A stretch of 64,000 nucleotides of DNA from Fennellomyces sp. T-0311 (taxonomy: Eukaryota; Mucoromycota; Mucoromycetes; Mucorales; Lichtheimiaceae): contig JALLLT010000021.1 of the NCBI GenBank assembly GCA_025266875.1, forward strand, positions 62,001 through 126,000. Direction: 5' to 3'. The position numbers were made by a program, and so were the translations under genes. Below are positions 12,865-24,681 of this stretch, one piece after another (within the stretch, counting starts at the first letter, position 1; each line of letters opens with the position of its first letter). The notes under the pieces are model-generated. The model saw only the letters and a program-made list of their open reading frames with translations, was not told the origin of the DNA and ran no database searches.

Positions 12865-15138
12865 ACCAGTTGTTTGTCGATGAGCGCATCCTGTTGAGTG
12901 GAACCAATGTTATGAAGTGCACGGCTTACTATTGCTTCATCTTTACTGTCAACCATTCTCAGTGCGAAGCCGCCACAAGTCATGCGATTGATGAAGAACA
13001 GGTGGTCTCCGTATAACTATGCGTATATATAAAAAGCTCAAGATTGGATGCGAATACAAGTATCATCGCCAAAAGTAAGTTGATAGCACGTTTGTTTTCA
13101 AACACGAACATGGATAGGTATAAATATTATAGATAATTATCACAAAAAAAGTAAGAGAACTTCCATATCGATATTTAACTTAATGGCTTTACTGGAGACA
13201 ATCTTCACTGTAAGGACTGCATGTACCAAAGCATAAGATACTTGCATGGTATAGGCGAGTGAAAGCCAGCGCATCTTGGGTGAATAATAGTATCTAATTG
13301 AACTGAAAAGCACTCAAAGGTTAAACCGACGAATTCGCCATAAAAAGTTGGTCAGCACGATGCGACAGACTTGATGAAAAAGATTGTATCCTCCAAATTG
13401 GTTGCACAGAAAGCAATAGAGGCGCGAAAGCAGCTGAATGCGCTATTGTTCGCGAACGAATGGCTGGGTGGATTCGGCTTTATGCTATTTTTGTCTTCTC
13501 TCAGTTTGGACAGTACATTTATCCGAACCACTGGAAAAGATAAACATGACACAGCACTTCTGAAAAGATACATTATACAGGACGCACCATCTTGGTACGA
13601 CGTTGCTTTCTAGAAATTCTGTTTTTTTGTTGTTGCTCGATAAATTGACGTTTTCTCTTGCTCATTGCCATATTTAGTTCCAACCAGTGCTCTGGTTTAG
13701 AGCTGCCATCATTGGCTTCTATTGCTACGCACCTTTGCAATCGAAGTCAGATATGTATACATTTCGCTGGTAAATAGAACAATATATTAATGAATTTATT
13801 CCTTTATTTCTTAATTTAATACTGGCATAATTAAACGTGTACTTTATCGGATAATGTCGAAGTACGTATGTAGTAACGTATGTTGTCTCTGGTCAAAAGG
13901 AAACTAGTAAAAACCATTGAGGCTATTTTTCAATAATCGGAGTCTATCTACCCGTTAAAACTATGCGAGCAGTATGCATTAATGCGCTTGTTTTGAGTTA
14001 CTTGATTATATACTATGAATCCACCGACACGATAGTTAGCGTTGTGCTAGTGTTATTCATAATGCTTACCACATGTGACATGAGAATAAATAGTAGTGTA
14101 TCAGGTAGCACTTCCTTTCTGGTACAACGGATCATCACTTGATTACTTGTTCAGATACACGCCGTTTATGCATTTTATAATGGATCAATGCCGTATATAT
14201 ATACCAAATGTGACGAGTCATGCAACGATTCGGTTTCTAGGATACATTACATACCCTGACAGTATATATGTTCCCCGCCGCCTTATTTATGAAGGCGCAC
14301 AACAAGATTGATGAGCACAGACGGTGTTTCTATATTTTCTATTTGTACGCTGTTGTCTCTGTCCGGCATTCAGTCATACATACATGACAGGCACACAATC
14401 TGGTATGATCCTTTACTGATACATGTTCCTTTTGATGTCTCGCATTTCAGATATACTATAAGCTGAATTGGCTTATTGAGTGGTACAAAGCTTCTGCTAC
14501 TGGATGACAAATGGCAGAGATACTTCCGGTACAGATTGCCGCGGGAGCATTGGATGGCTGTAGTTGCGTTGACGGTGCTTCATGACCGCTTTGTGTTCGT
14601 TTGACATGCACATTTATGATACGACCTGGCTATGAATGTCTTAGAAGAGACGGAGGCGTTCAGAATATTCGAGAGTACACTGAAAGAAAATTCATGACCA
14701 AAGCATTGCTGTTTGACAACTCTCCAAAGAAGGCGGGATTTTGTTCGAGTGTACAATTTGCCAAATATAACTAATTCTCAGACACCGTTACACTTGCTTT
14801 CCCCATTTATATTTGTTTCGTCTACAGAATCAAGATTCGTTGAGGCTCAGGTATGCTTGCCATTACGGTTACACTCACTTTCCCGTTTTAATCCATTTCA
14901 CCATATGGTTTTTCGGGACGTAAACTAATCTGTCGAGATCAAGATTACCCACCGCGATCAGGATAGCGTGAATGGTAGAATAGCTTAGCCACACCGCAAC
15001 CTTAAAAAATTCGCTGTATTGTGCTGTGTTGTACATGTACAACAATGGAATACATTTTGTCTATAGAAGTATAAAAGGCTTTTTTGTCTTTTTTTTCTCC
15101 CTTCTTTCTTGTCTACATTGGTCTTCACCTTTTCAGGA
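12865..15138. other. Intergenic region upstream of SIT1
   Basis: No gene is recognised. An 80-codon open frame at 13371-13613 has no known family. The 3' end of the region is the SIT1 promoter, with a TATA box at 15070-15078. I looked for WGATAR sites in the last kilobase before SIT1 and found none, in contrast to SIT2. Confidence 0.4.
15070..15078 (+). promoter_or_regulatory. TATA box of SIT1
   Basis: TATAAAAGG lies 69 bp before the SIT1 ATG (15139), followed by a T-rich and CT-rich initiator region. The position is comparable to the TATATAAA of the paralogue SIT2 (72 bp). Confidence 0.55.
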
Positions 15139-17099
15139 ATGGGTGTTTTTTCGCAACTTCAGACTTTTGTGCGTCGAGAATCAATCGTCAAGACGAATGA
15201 TTCGATTGCTGCGGAAAAAAAAACGGAACTTGACGATGAAAAGGCCGTTGAGTCCGTTGACAAGGATCAATCGCTACCAGAACGCCCTCGCGAAGATGTC
15301 CAGAAAGGTGTTCAAAATGTCGAGGCCGTGACATTGACATGGAGCAAACCCACGCTGATCGCTGTCTTTATCAAGTACGTGTTTTGTTGTTTATACATCC
15401 TATTTTTTTCGTATTAATATTAATTCTTCTATATAGCATTTGGTTACTTTACTTTGTCAATGCGATGCAATCCTCAATTAATTACAATTTACTCGCATAC
15501 GTTACCAGTGACTTTTCATCTCACTCATTGATCAACGTTATCTACATTGTTTCATCTGCTATCACAGCCGCGGCGTATGTCCCCCTGGCAAAAATCGTGG
15601 ACGTCTTTGGCCGCGCTGAAGGCTTCCTTATCATGTGCTCATTCGCTACCCTTGGCTTAATCCTTATGGCAGCATGTAACAATCTGCCAACTTACTGCGC
15701 TGCCTATGTAAGAATTATACAACGCCTCAAACTTTGTTTGAGCACGCTAACGAATGAATTATACTAGGTCTTCTACTTGCTTGGTTTCGGTGGTATGACT
15801 TATTGCGTAGATGTCATTACAGCTGATGCTTCCCAGTTGAAGAATCGAGGTCTTGCATTCGCCTTCACATCATCCCCTTATATGATCACCGCATTTGCTG
15901 GTTCTAAAGCTGCTGAAGGTTTCTACTACGATATCAGCTGGCGATGGGGTTTCGGTACCTTTGCAATTGTCTTCCCCGTTGTGGCTTCTCCTTTGTACTT
16001 TGTTTTGAAGTATAACCTTCGCAAAGCCAAAAAGCAAGGTATTGTAAGCGAAGAAAAGACCGACAGAACAATCCTTGAAAGTATCTGGTATTACATTGTC
16101 CAATTTGACAGTAAGTATAAAAGTTTCTGTATATACATAAGATTGCTAACTATTACATCTTGAATAGTTGGTGGCGTTATCCTATTTTCAGTTGGTCTTG
16201 TTGTTTTCCTTCTTCCGTTCAACATTGCAGACAGTGCTCCCAATGGCTGGTCAACTGGATACATTATCGCCATGATTGTGGTTGGTTTTTTTATGATCTT
16301 CATCTTTGCCATCTATGAAAAGTTCGTTGCACCCGCCCCATTGCTCGACTACAAGTTGCTGACCGATCGAACCGTCGTCGGCGCATGTCTTTTGAATGCA
16401 ACCTACCAAATTTCTTACTACTGCTGGGCCAACTATTTCTCGTCGTTTTTGCAAGTTGTCAACAACTTGACCCTTGCCGAAGCTGGTTATGTTGGAAGCA
16501 CATTTGACGTTGTCTCCGGCTTCCTTTTGATTGGTGTTGGTTTCTTGATTCGCAAGACTGGTCGTTACAAATGGCTTTTGTATATTGCCGTTCCCTTGTA
16601 CATCTTTGCCCAGGGTTTGATGATCTATTTCCGTCGCCCCAACCAATCTGTCGGCTACCTTGTCATGTGTCAAATCTTCATTTCTATCGGCGGCAGTATC
16701 TTTATCATCGTCGAACAACTTGCCATCTTGGCTGCCGTAGACCATCAGCACGTTGCTGCAGCTCTTGCTTTACTCTATGTTGTCGGCACCGTCGGCAATG
16801 CTCTGGGTGCTACGATCTGTGGTGCAATCTGGACAAACACATTCCAAAAGGCGTTGATCACCTATCTTCCTGAGTCAGATCTCGAAAACTTGGACATGAT
16901 TTACGAAGATCTTGAAACACAGATGAGCTACGACGTTGGATCCGAGACAAGATTAGGCATCCAGGAAGCTTACGGCTATGCACAGACGAGAATGCTTGCT
17001 GTTGGTACTGGTCTCATGGGTCTGTCGCTGATTTGGATCCTGTTCATCAGAAATCTCGACCTTAGAAAGATTTCTCAAGTCAAGGGTACAGTCTTCTAA
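15139..17099 (+). CDS. MFS siderophore-iron transporter, paralogue 1 (Sit1/ARN family)
   Basis: This is a plasma-membrane or endosomal proton symporter of ferric siderophores. Four exons: 15139-15374, 15437-15707, 15768-16110 and 16168-17099, giving 593 aa. A charged cytosolic N-terminus of about 70 aa (KTELDDEKAVESVDKDQS) precedes the membrane part. The MFS signature A is seen as KIVDVFGRAEG. Other landmarks are AACNNLPTYCAAY, ISWRWGFGTFAIVFPVV and YFRRPNQSVGYL. The length and the two-half architecture fit the 14-TM siderophore transporter family. Exon lengths (236, 271, 343 and 932 nt) are exactly those of the paralogue at 20952. Third codon positions are richer in A/T than in that copy. 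Substrate (for example rhizoferrin or a xenosiderophore) is not predictable. Confidence 0.93.
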
Positions 17100-20000
17100 T
17101 GTATCGACTGTAACTTATGGGATCGATGTCCTTACGTACCACGTTATGCACACGATCCATTAAAAGCTCCCAGGCTACCATTGTCTAGTTTTGTTGCTTA
17201 TTGTATTTTACTATTTTATTTACTATATCTTAATACCATATCTTTTAATCATTCATATTTAACGGTTCCTAGACATGACGTTATAACCAAAGTATGAGTA
17301 CACGGTTCTGTAGCAAATGAGGGAAAAGAATCGCTACTCAATTACCAATCTAAGGCATACCGGACAGATCAAATGTGTGTCTTGCTCTAAAACCATCAGC
17401 TGCCCTTTCTTATTGCCGCATATATTCTAATGGTGATAGTGCTGTGAGACTTGAATTCCGGTTCAACGGTAAGTTCAGAGACACGCGTTAACATGCACCA
17501 TGGGCGTAAAGGAAAAATATCGTATACGCTGTCGTACGTTATGTACACTTAGAGTTAAAACTCTAGTTTTGCTACAGAGTATGCATTGCATTGCAATCAA
17601 TCTCCATGCTAACCATCGCCGCGGGATCAAGTGTACTTGTTTACCGATCGGGTCAATGCGCTTAGTCGGAGCTTCCTTGTTCCAAAGTAGTACAAAAAAA
17701 ATCTGATAAGAATTTTCCAATTTGTGCTTCCTTTATTTTTTACACAATGGACCGATTAAACTCTTTTTGTTTTGGTCAGGGAGCGAATAGATGACATTGA
17801 TGATCCTCATCCCGTCCCTGTTACCAAAATGGGCAAGTGAAGCTCAAACGCGAACCAGTTTCTTGGTAAACTTTACTAACTTGGTAACTCACAACTGCTG
17901 TGCAACGTTACCGGCTGTTCTCTGGTTCCCGTGGTTCACTAAACTCTATCAGATCATCTGATTAGATCTGGTATGTATAGGGGAATTCCGCGGACGTGGG
18001 TCCGCAACTGAACGAAATATCACCCCATTCTTTCCCATAATATAACCGTTTTCGCATTCTCAAAGGTTTTTATCATGTTTTCCGAATTATGAAAAGTGTA
18101 TCAGTTAAAAGAATAATGCAATGTTCACTATAATTCAGCGGACAAGAGGATAATTTTAGAGTCAACCCATTGTTTTGCCCTTATTGCCGCGGCAATAAAT
18201 CTCAGACCCGACGCCTGACATTTGTGCTTCCGATTGTCGTGAAAAATGTCGAGACTCCATCGTAGCTCCTGTAATACAGCTTATACATTCGTAATTACAG
18301 CAGACAGCTCTACGTGCTCTGAATTCTCGTGATTGTAATCCGCGAAAGAGCAGCATTGCTAAAGTCTTCTCATATATTCAAATACGGCATTATATCAGTA
18401 CCTATTACCAATAGCCTGCTGTGTTTTGTGTTCGAGGGATCATCACAAATCATTGGAAAACATATATGATATGTGTAGACAGGAAAATGCTAAACATATG
18501 AGTTATACAAGAGTCCTATTTACAGGTTCTCTGTGATGGTGCGAAGATAAAGCTATACCATGTGCATACAAAAGACCCATTTGTAGAACATGTCCCTCGC
18601 TTATACTTTTGATACATACTTCAGTTTACTGATAAATCATAAAGGAAACGCGCAAAGTTTTCGTGTCGTCATACGTGTTCCGTTTTGGGAAACGCGAGCA
18701 AGCTGTTTACTTTTTGGATTAGTCAGTCATTGACATGGGCTATCACCGTTCCATGTTTAAATGCAACTACCTGGTGAGGAGAGCTTTCCAGGATCGCGTC
18801 AATAGTAAACGATTAGATTTTTTTTGCACGCTATAAGGGCTGAATCTCTATCACGGTGATTAGGTTTTATAACAACCAAATAGTGCTAGAGCAATGCAGA
18901 TAAGTTTCTAGATTCGAGAAATCCCGAATTTTTTGCTATATATTGTCTTACAATTCACTCTAATATATTATTATTATTGATCAAGTACCTCGATTAAATT
19001 TTAGCTCTTATTGTCTTGACTGAATTTTTAATTGTATATATCCCACTATTTGGATAGCACATGACTGCCTGTACTAGGTTTGACATGGTAGCCCCCGGGA
19101 CTTCCCAGTGCCGCCGATTTTACCTATTTGCGGCTTCTTCTTTCAGTACTTCCCACACTTGTCTCTATAGTTTTGCCTTTATCTTAACCTTTGTTGGCAA
19201 CCTGATGACATTCTAGATGACTTTCGGTTGAAGTATCATACCAAAATATATAATGTACGACCAGAGGGTGACCTTACTTCTCATCACGATAAGCCCACTG
19301 CCTTTACCTCGTCCAGTTCACACAGTACTTTTTGCCATCTTAAGTAAACTTACATGTATTAAACCTAAGCACGCGCCGTGACTCAGTCACCTTTTGATGG
19401 GAATGTTGACGTAAAAAGTCTCTTCTTCTGAATACGTAACTTGTCGCCAATACCAGGATGAATTGTATGATTTCAGGACTGGTAGCAATGACACCTCGTA
19501 TAATTATTCGTCAATGATCTCTAGCTGCCCGTGCTTTGTGATCTGGAACATGTTGTGTGTCGTGATGGCGTGGTAGGATTGACTCTCATGTATAGCTATC
19601 TGTCTAAAGGTGCGTCCTTCAATGATTTTGGTTTGCAAAGCCTAAAGAGTGGCAGGAGGGCTAATTGGAGAACTTTTTCAATGTGCTGAAAAGTGGTACA
19701 AATTGAAAAGAGAAGTTTAAAATATTCCAATCGCTTTCGTCCTCATAGCATTGGCGACACTCATGATATTTTTATCAGATGTGATACAAGAGCTATGGTG
19801 TGATAGAGAAAACAAAGCGACCGCCATGTGATTGTACATAGCGTTAAGAAACGGTGACACGCAGACACATTTACGGGATTGCAGTCTAATTCCATAAGCT
19901 TGCTGTGACCCCCGTTGTGGGAATAAAGATTCAAGCAGTGACCTTGGTCCCTCCCGTTGATGTAAGATACCTTAATCTACGCGAGGTGGTGACGAACTGC

Positions 20001-20120
20001 TCCGTTTCTACGGCTGCGCTTTGCATGCCATACATTTTTTACTGATACATCTATTTCACGTCCCATTGTTCATGCTCATACTTGGCAAACCACTGTCAAA
20101 TAATATCAAGTTTCTGCCAG

Positions 20121-20191
20121 TGATAGCTGATTGCTTCTGTAGGCAGAAGCGCTGAATGATAAGAATGGTATTGATAGTGGATACGTGATAA
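20121..20191 (+). promoter_or_regulatory. Cluster of four WGATAR boxes upstream of SIT2
   Basis: TGATAG at 20121, TGATAA at 20157, TGATAG at 20172 and TGATAA at 20186 lie within 71 bp, all in the same orientation, about 0.8 kb before the SIT2 ATG. Fungal iron repressors of the SreA/Urbs1/Fep1 type bind GATA sites in siderophore transporter promoters, so an iron-response role is plausible. The paralogue SIT1 has none nearby. Confidence 0.45.
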
Positions 20192-20872
20192 TGACTCGAT
20201 GTTCGTCAAGCGTGTGCGCATGAGACAAACGAGATATGCTCTATGCTGAACGTGTCGGAGGAAACATGAGTAAATCCAATGGTGAGGGCATGGAAGCCAT
20301 ACAACGACACCAGCAAGTCGGAGAAAGAACGTCAATCTTCCGTTTTTGGAAGTTTGAACGTTGTCGGCCATGCCGCCGCAGATCCCCGGTGAGCTTTTTA
20401 ACCAGCAACAGGACCAAAACGGGCCGAATTGACTTGGGCAACATGAATGTAACATCAAAACACGGCATCTTACAAAATTAAAAGCGGGATTGCGTATGTA
20501 GGATGCGCGTGTAGGCGGGTTTTTGTATTCGATACTGCTGTCATATACACATAGCATGTCGAAATAAGGTTTGAGCACAGAACTTTGGGCCAGAAAGTGC
20601 TCTTATGTTCTTCGGTCGAACCGATACGGCCGTCTCTGATCGATCTCGTGTGTGTCCACTGGTCCCTTGCTCAATTTCGCGACGATATCCTCTGGCTCTG
20701 TCGCCCGCTGTTTTCCCCCTCGACGACTTTACTCGTAGAAACTGAAGAAGCGGTCGGAACGGTGTTGAGATCAAGATGCCAGGATCAGGGTGGTACAGAA
20801 GGTATGATCGATTCAAACGGCGGAGCCACCTGTTGTTTTTGTACCTGTGCAACGTCGACGAAAACTTTGCAT

Positions 20873-20880
20873 TATATAAA
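20873..20880 (+). promoter_or_regulatory. TATA box of SIT2
   Basis: TATATAAA is placed 72 bp before the ATG at 20952, the same spacing as in SIT1. Confidence 0.5.
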
Positions 20881-20951
20881 TGCAATGTTTTTTCATTATC
20901 TGCCAGCAACTTCATTGAACCCATTGATCTTCTCCTTCCGGGTCAGCAGCA

Positions 20952-22909
20952 ATGACAGTACTTTCGCGCTTCCGTACGACTCTTTCCCGGACAACCACAG
21001 CCGAAACCAATGCTTCGGGCGAGAAGGAAAGCAAGAAGGTGCTTGATGACGAGAGTGCCGTCCAATCCACCGGCAAGGGTGAATCAGAACCGGAGCGTCC
21101 GACTGAAGAAGCCCAACGTGGTGTCCAAAAAGCCGAGGCAGTCACGCTGACATGGTCCAAGCCCATCCTGATTGCTGTCTTGATCAAGTACGCCACATTT
21201 CCTGCCTTGGCGACATATCGCGCTAACATGACTTTGACAGTGTCTGGTTTCTTTACTTTGTCAATGCTATGCAAGGATCCATTTGCTATAGCTTGATTCC
21301 TTTTGTTACTAGTGAATTTTCATCCCACTCGCTGATCAATGTTATCTATATTGTCGCGAATGCCATGTCGGCTGCAACTTACATTCCACTGGCCAAGGTG
21401 ATTGACGTCTGGGGTCGTGCCGAAGGTTACCTTGTCATGTGCTTATTCGCCATTCTTGGCTTGGTAATGATGGCGGCCTGCAACAACCTACCCACGTTCT
21501 GCGCTGCCTATGTAAGACTGCGAGCGATCCGAGAAGCGAGGTTGGGGACGCGCTAACGCTAGAGATACTAGGTGTTCTATTCCATTGGCTTCAACGGTAT
21601 GATCTTCTGCCTGGCCATTATCACGGCCGATGCTTCCAAGCTGAAGAATCGAGCCTTGGTGTACGCGTTCATCAACACTCCATACATCATCACAGCCTTC
21701 GCGGGATCCAAGGCAGCCGAGGACTTTTACTTTGACATCAGCTGGCGATGGGGCTTCGGTACCTTTGCGATCATTTTCCCTGTTGTGGCGGCGCCTCTCT
21801 ACTTTGTGCTGAAGCTCACCCTCCGCAAGGCCGAGAAGGATGGCATTATCACCAAGGAGAAGAGCGGCCGCACCTTCCTGCAGAACGTGTGGTACTACAC
21901 CATCCAATTCGACAGTGAGTAGCGCACCTTCCTGAGAGAGTCGATTGAACGCAGATTGCTTATTGTGGATATGATAGTTGGCGGTGTTTTCGTGTTCTCC
22001 GCCGGTCTCACCATCTTCCTGCTCCCGTTCAATATTTCCGCAAGTGCTCCCGATGGCTGGGCCTCCGACTACATCATCGCCATGATCGTCGTTGGCTTCT
22101 TTTTGCTTGTTGTCTTTGCGCTGTACGAGAAATACCTGGCGCCCGTGCCAATGCTCGACTTTAGCATCCTGACCGATCGCACCATCATCGGCGCCTGCTT
22201 GATCAACGCAACCTACACCATCTCGTACTACTGCTGGTTCAACTACTTTACCTCGTTCTTGCAAGTGGTCAACAACGTTACCTTGGCCGAAGCTGGCTAC
22301 ATTGGCCACACCTTTGAAGTCGTTTCCGGTTTGCTTCTGCTGCTGGTTGGCTACCTGATGCGTCGAACCAGCCATTTCAAGTGGCTTTTGTACATTGCCG
22401 TTCCGCTCTACGTCCTCGCTCAGGGTTTGATGATCTACTTCCGTCGGCCCAACCAATCGGTCGGCTTCCTTGTCATGTGCCAGGTCTTCACATCCATCGG
22501 CGGAAGTGTCTTCATTATGGTTGGTCAGATCGCCGTTCTGGCTGCTGTCGATCACCAGCATATCGCCGCAGCCCTCGCCTTCCTCTATGTGGTCGGCACC
22601 ATTGGCGGCGCTCTGGGCTCTACCATCTGTGGCGCCATCTGGTCCAACACCTTCGCGCCTGCCCTTGCAAACTACCTTCCCGAGTCAGAGCTAGGAAACT
22701 TGACTCTCATCTATACCGACCTGACCAAGCAGCTGAGCTACGAGGTTGGATCCGCCACAAGAATTGCAATCCAGGAAGCGTACGGTTACGCGCAAACGAG
22801 AATGCTTGCTGCTGGAACAGCAATCATGGCTCTCTCGTTCATTTGGACTTTCCTGGTCCGAAACATCAACCTATCCAACGTCCAGCAAACCAAGGGTATG
22901 GTCTTCTAA
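20952..22909 (+). CDS. MFS siderophore-iron transporter, paralogue 2 (Sit1/ARN family)
   Basis: This is the second ferric-siderophore symporter. Four exons: 20952-21187, 21241-21511, 21572-21914 and 21978-22909, 593 aa. Introns interrupt the same codons as in SIT1 and every exon has the same length, so the two arose by tandem duplication of a complete gene. The MFS signature reads KVIDVWGRAEG; ISWRWGFGTFAIIFPVV, YFRRPNQSVGFLVMC and EAYGYAQTRML are conserved with SIT1. Differences concentrate in the N-terminal tail and some loops. Codons end in C or G far more often than in SIT1 (many GCC, ATC, CTC), which suggests stronger selection for expression or a different compositional history. A long minus-strand open frame (21488-22561) is a mirror effect of this codon bias. 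Control by the upstream GATA cluster is inferred. Confidence 0.93.
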
Positions 22910-24681
22910 GCTCTTGACCAGACGCATTATCCACACACCACCCATTTCTCCATTCTCCCCACACGCTTATCATTCTAGTATGCGCTGGCGGGCTACCGTT
23001 CCTGTCTAGCTTTGCCGTTTTTGTATCTTACTTATTACTTACATTGTATTAATATTGAAAACTATTTACGCACTGTTTATATCTGCTGGGGAATGATGTG
23101 GATCGCCTTGTATTACCGCAGATCAGATCGGGTAATGATAAAGTTTATTGCCGCCTGTGTTGCACAGACACCAAGAACGTCGTGGATCCGAAAGCAACAC
23201 GTGTCACCTCTGTAAGCAACCAGCGAACTCGATGCTACCTATCCAAATCCTAAAGTCCTTGTCGCATTAGAGTATAGCTACGCTGCTGTTAGGATTTACC
23301 TTTACTCTATCCTTGCTGTTGCTTTGGACGACATTTGAAGTAGTACAAAATCATGTTTCTTGATGCCCATCATTATAGTTTGACTTTCTGTTGCTTGTTT
23401 TTACCGACTTTGCCATGCTTCGGTCGCTACTTGCAAGAAAAGCATCAGCAATGGCAGAAGTAAACAGCCATTGTACATTTAAGCGACGGTAAAGCTCAGA
23501 CCCCGAAATTCGGTAACCGCGTGCCTTCGATAATGTAGGTAAAAGCAGCTCTGTATTAAAAAAAAAGTCTTCCATCTAGAACAGCCTAGATGTTCTTAAC
23601 TGTCAACCTGCCCGCCAACGCTGCTCGACGTAAGCGTGGACGGCGATATTGAAGTTTTATGCAATTACGATGATGCGCCGTAAGAACCAAGACTTTCCGT
23701 ATGCCAATCTAACACTTTACGTCATCAGACACTACGTTCGGATGAGCGACGTACCAAGCAGCTCGCCTTCTTTTACACTTGCGTTTCCGTCGTGTCAACT
23801 AATTACTGCATCAAACATATGCACACGGCTGGTTGGCGGCACCACAACTAAACCATACTCATTGCTTCCACGCCATCCGCCCCACTGCATAATTCACCAG
23901 ACTGTTGGAGTCGATGGTATATTAAGGTCTATGAAAAGGCTTGACAAAGTCCATGAGCTATACAGCGCCGCCTTCCAACAGACACGCTGCAGAAAATATG
24001 TTTCCCTGCCGCTCGTAATGAGGAAACTCCATTCCTCGACAGTGAGGCGAAGGAGAAAATATTGGAGCCATGAATGGAAGTCTGAGAAATGTCAGACCTA
24101 CAAACATTGAGTTGCATGGTATGTTTGTTAATGATCGTGCCATGGACTTTGACCTTGTTCCTAGCGGAGTGGCTGTAGACACCAAAACCCAGCTCGCATG
24201 ATGTCTGTGCACCCCTGAAACCGAAATTTGTAACTTGGCGTACAGGCCACGTTGCGAGACGCGTCGAGTGTCTACAGAATCCCCAGAACGCCTACTTTTC
24301 GAAAAAAATACAAAGCAATGAATAGGAACGGTCCCTTGTATGATAATTCCCCTCCGAGATCAGTGCCGAATATGGAAACTTTCAACCATAGACTCGGATT
24401 CAGCTCGGAATGAGAGATTAGGCATGGCAACAAGTAATGAGCGTCATGAGCACAATTGTCATGACAATAAATAACAATAAATCAAGTTTTTGCTGTACTC
24501 TGGTGGGATCTAGTGCAAAGTAATGGCAGATCTACACTGGTAAAGAGGGTAATGGGTGGTCTTACGGCACCTTGTGTAACCCGTAGGCCCACCAGGTCGA
24601 TGGATTTCTGCTCTGAATAATAAACTAAATGAAAAAAAACGCGTTTTCTACTTTTCTCTTTTCTTTCTTCAAGTCGTAACT
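22910..24681. other. Intergenic; no supported gene
   Basis: Nothing recognisable was found on either strand. An open frame of about 150 codons at 23649-24110 has no family, poor composition and no splice partner. The last 80 bp (A-rich then CT-rich, 24620-24675) looks like a core promoter and leader of the histidine-rich gene. Confidence 0.4.

Larger units (their letters stand above)
17100..20951. other. Spacer between SIT1 and SIT2; no gene recognised
   Basis: The 3.85-kb spacer has short frames only (17500-17706, 18162-18356 minus, 20236-20481, 20096-20578 minus), none with a known domain or good splice structure. GC content rises in the last 700 bp, which is probably the SIT2 promoter. 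That part contains the GATA cluster and TATA box listed separately. Confidence 0.4.

Noticed and set aside
16251..16751. 166-codon minus-strand frame in SIT1 exon 4
   Set aside because: Antisense shadow of the conserved transporter exon.
21488..22561. 357-codon open frame on the minus strand within SIT2
   Set aside because: It mirrors the C/G-ending codons of SIT2; it has no domain, and the plus strand has a complete conserved transporter with matching introns.
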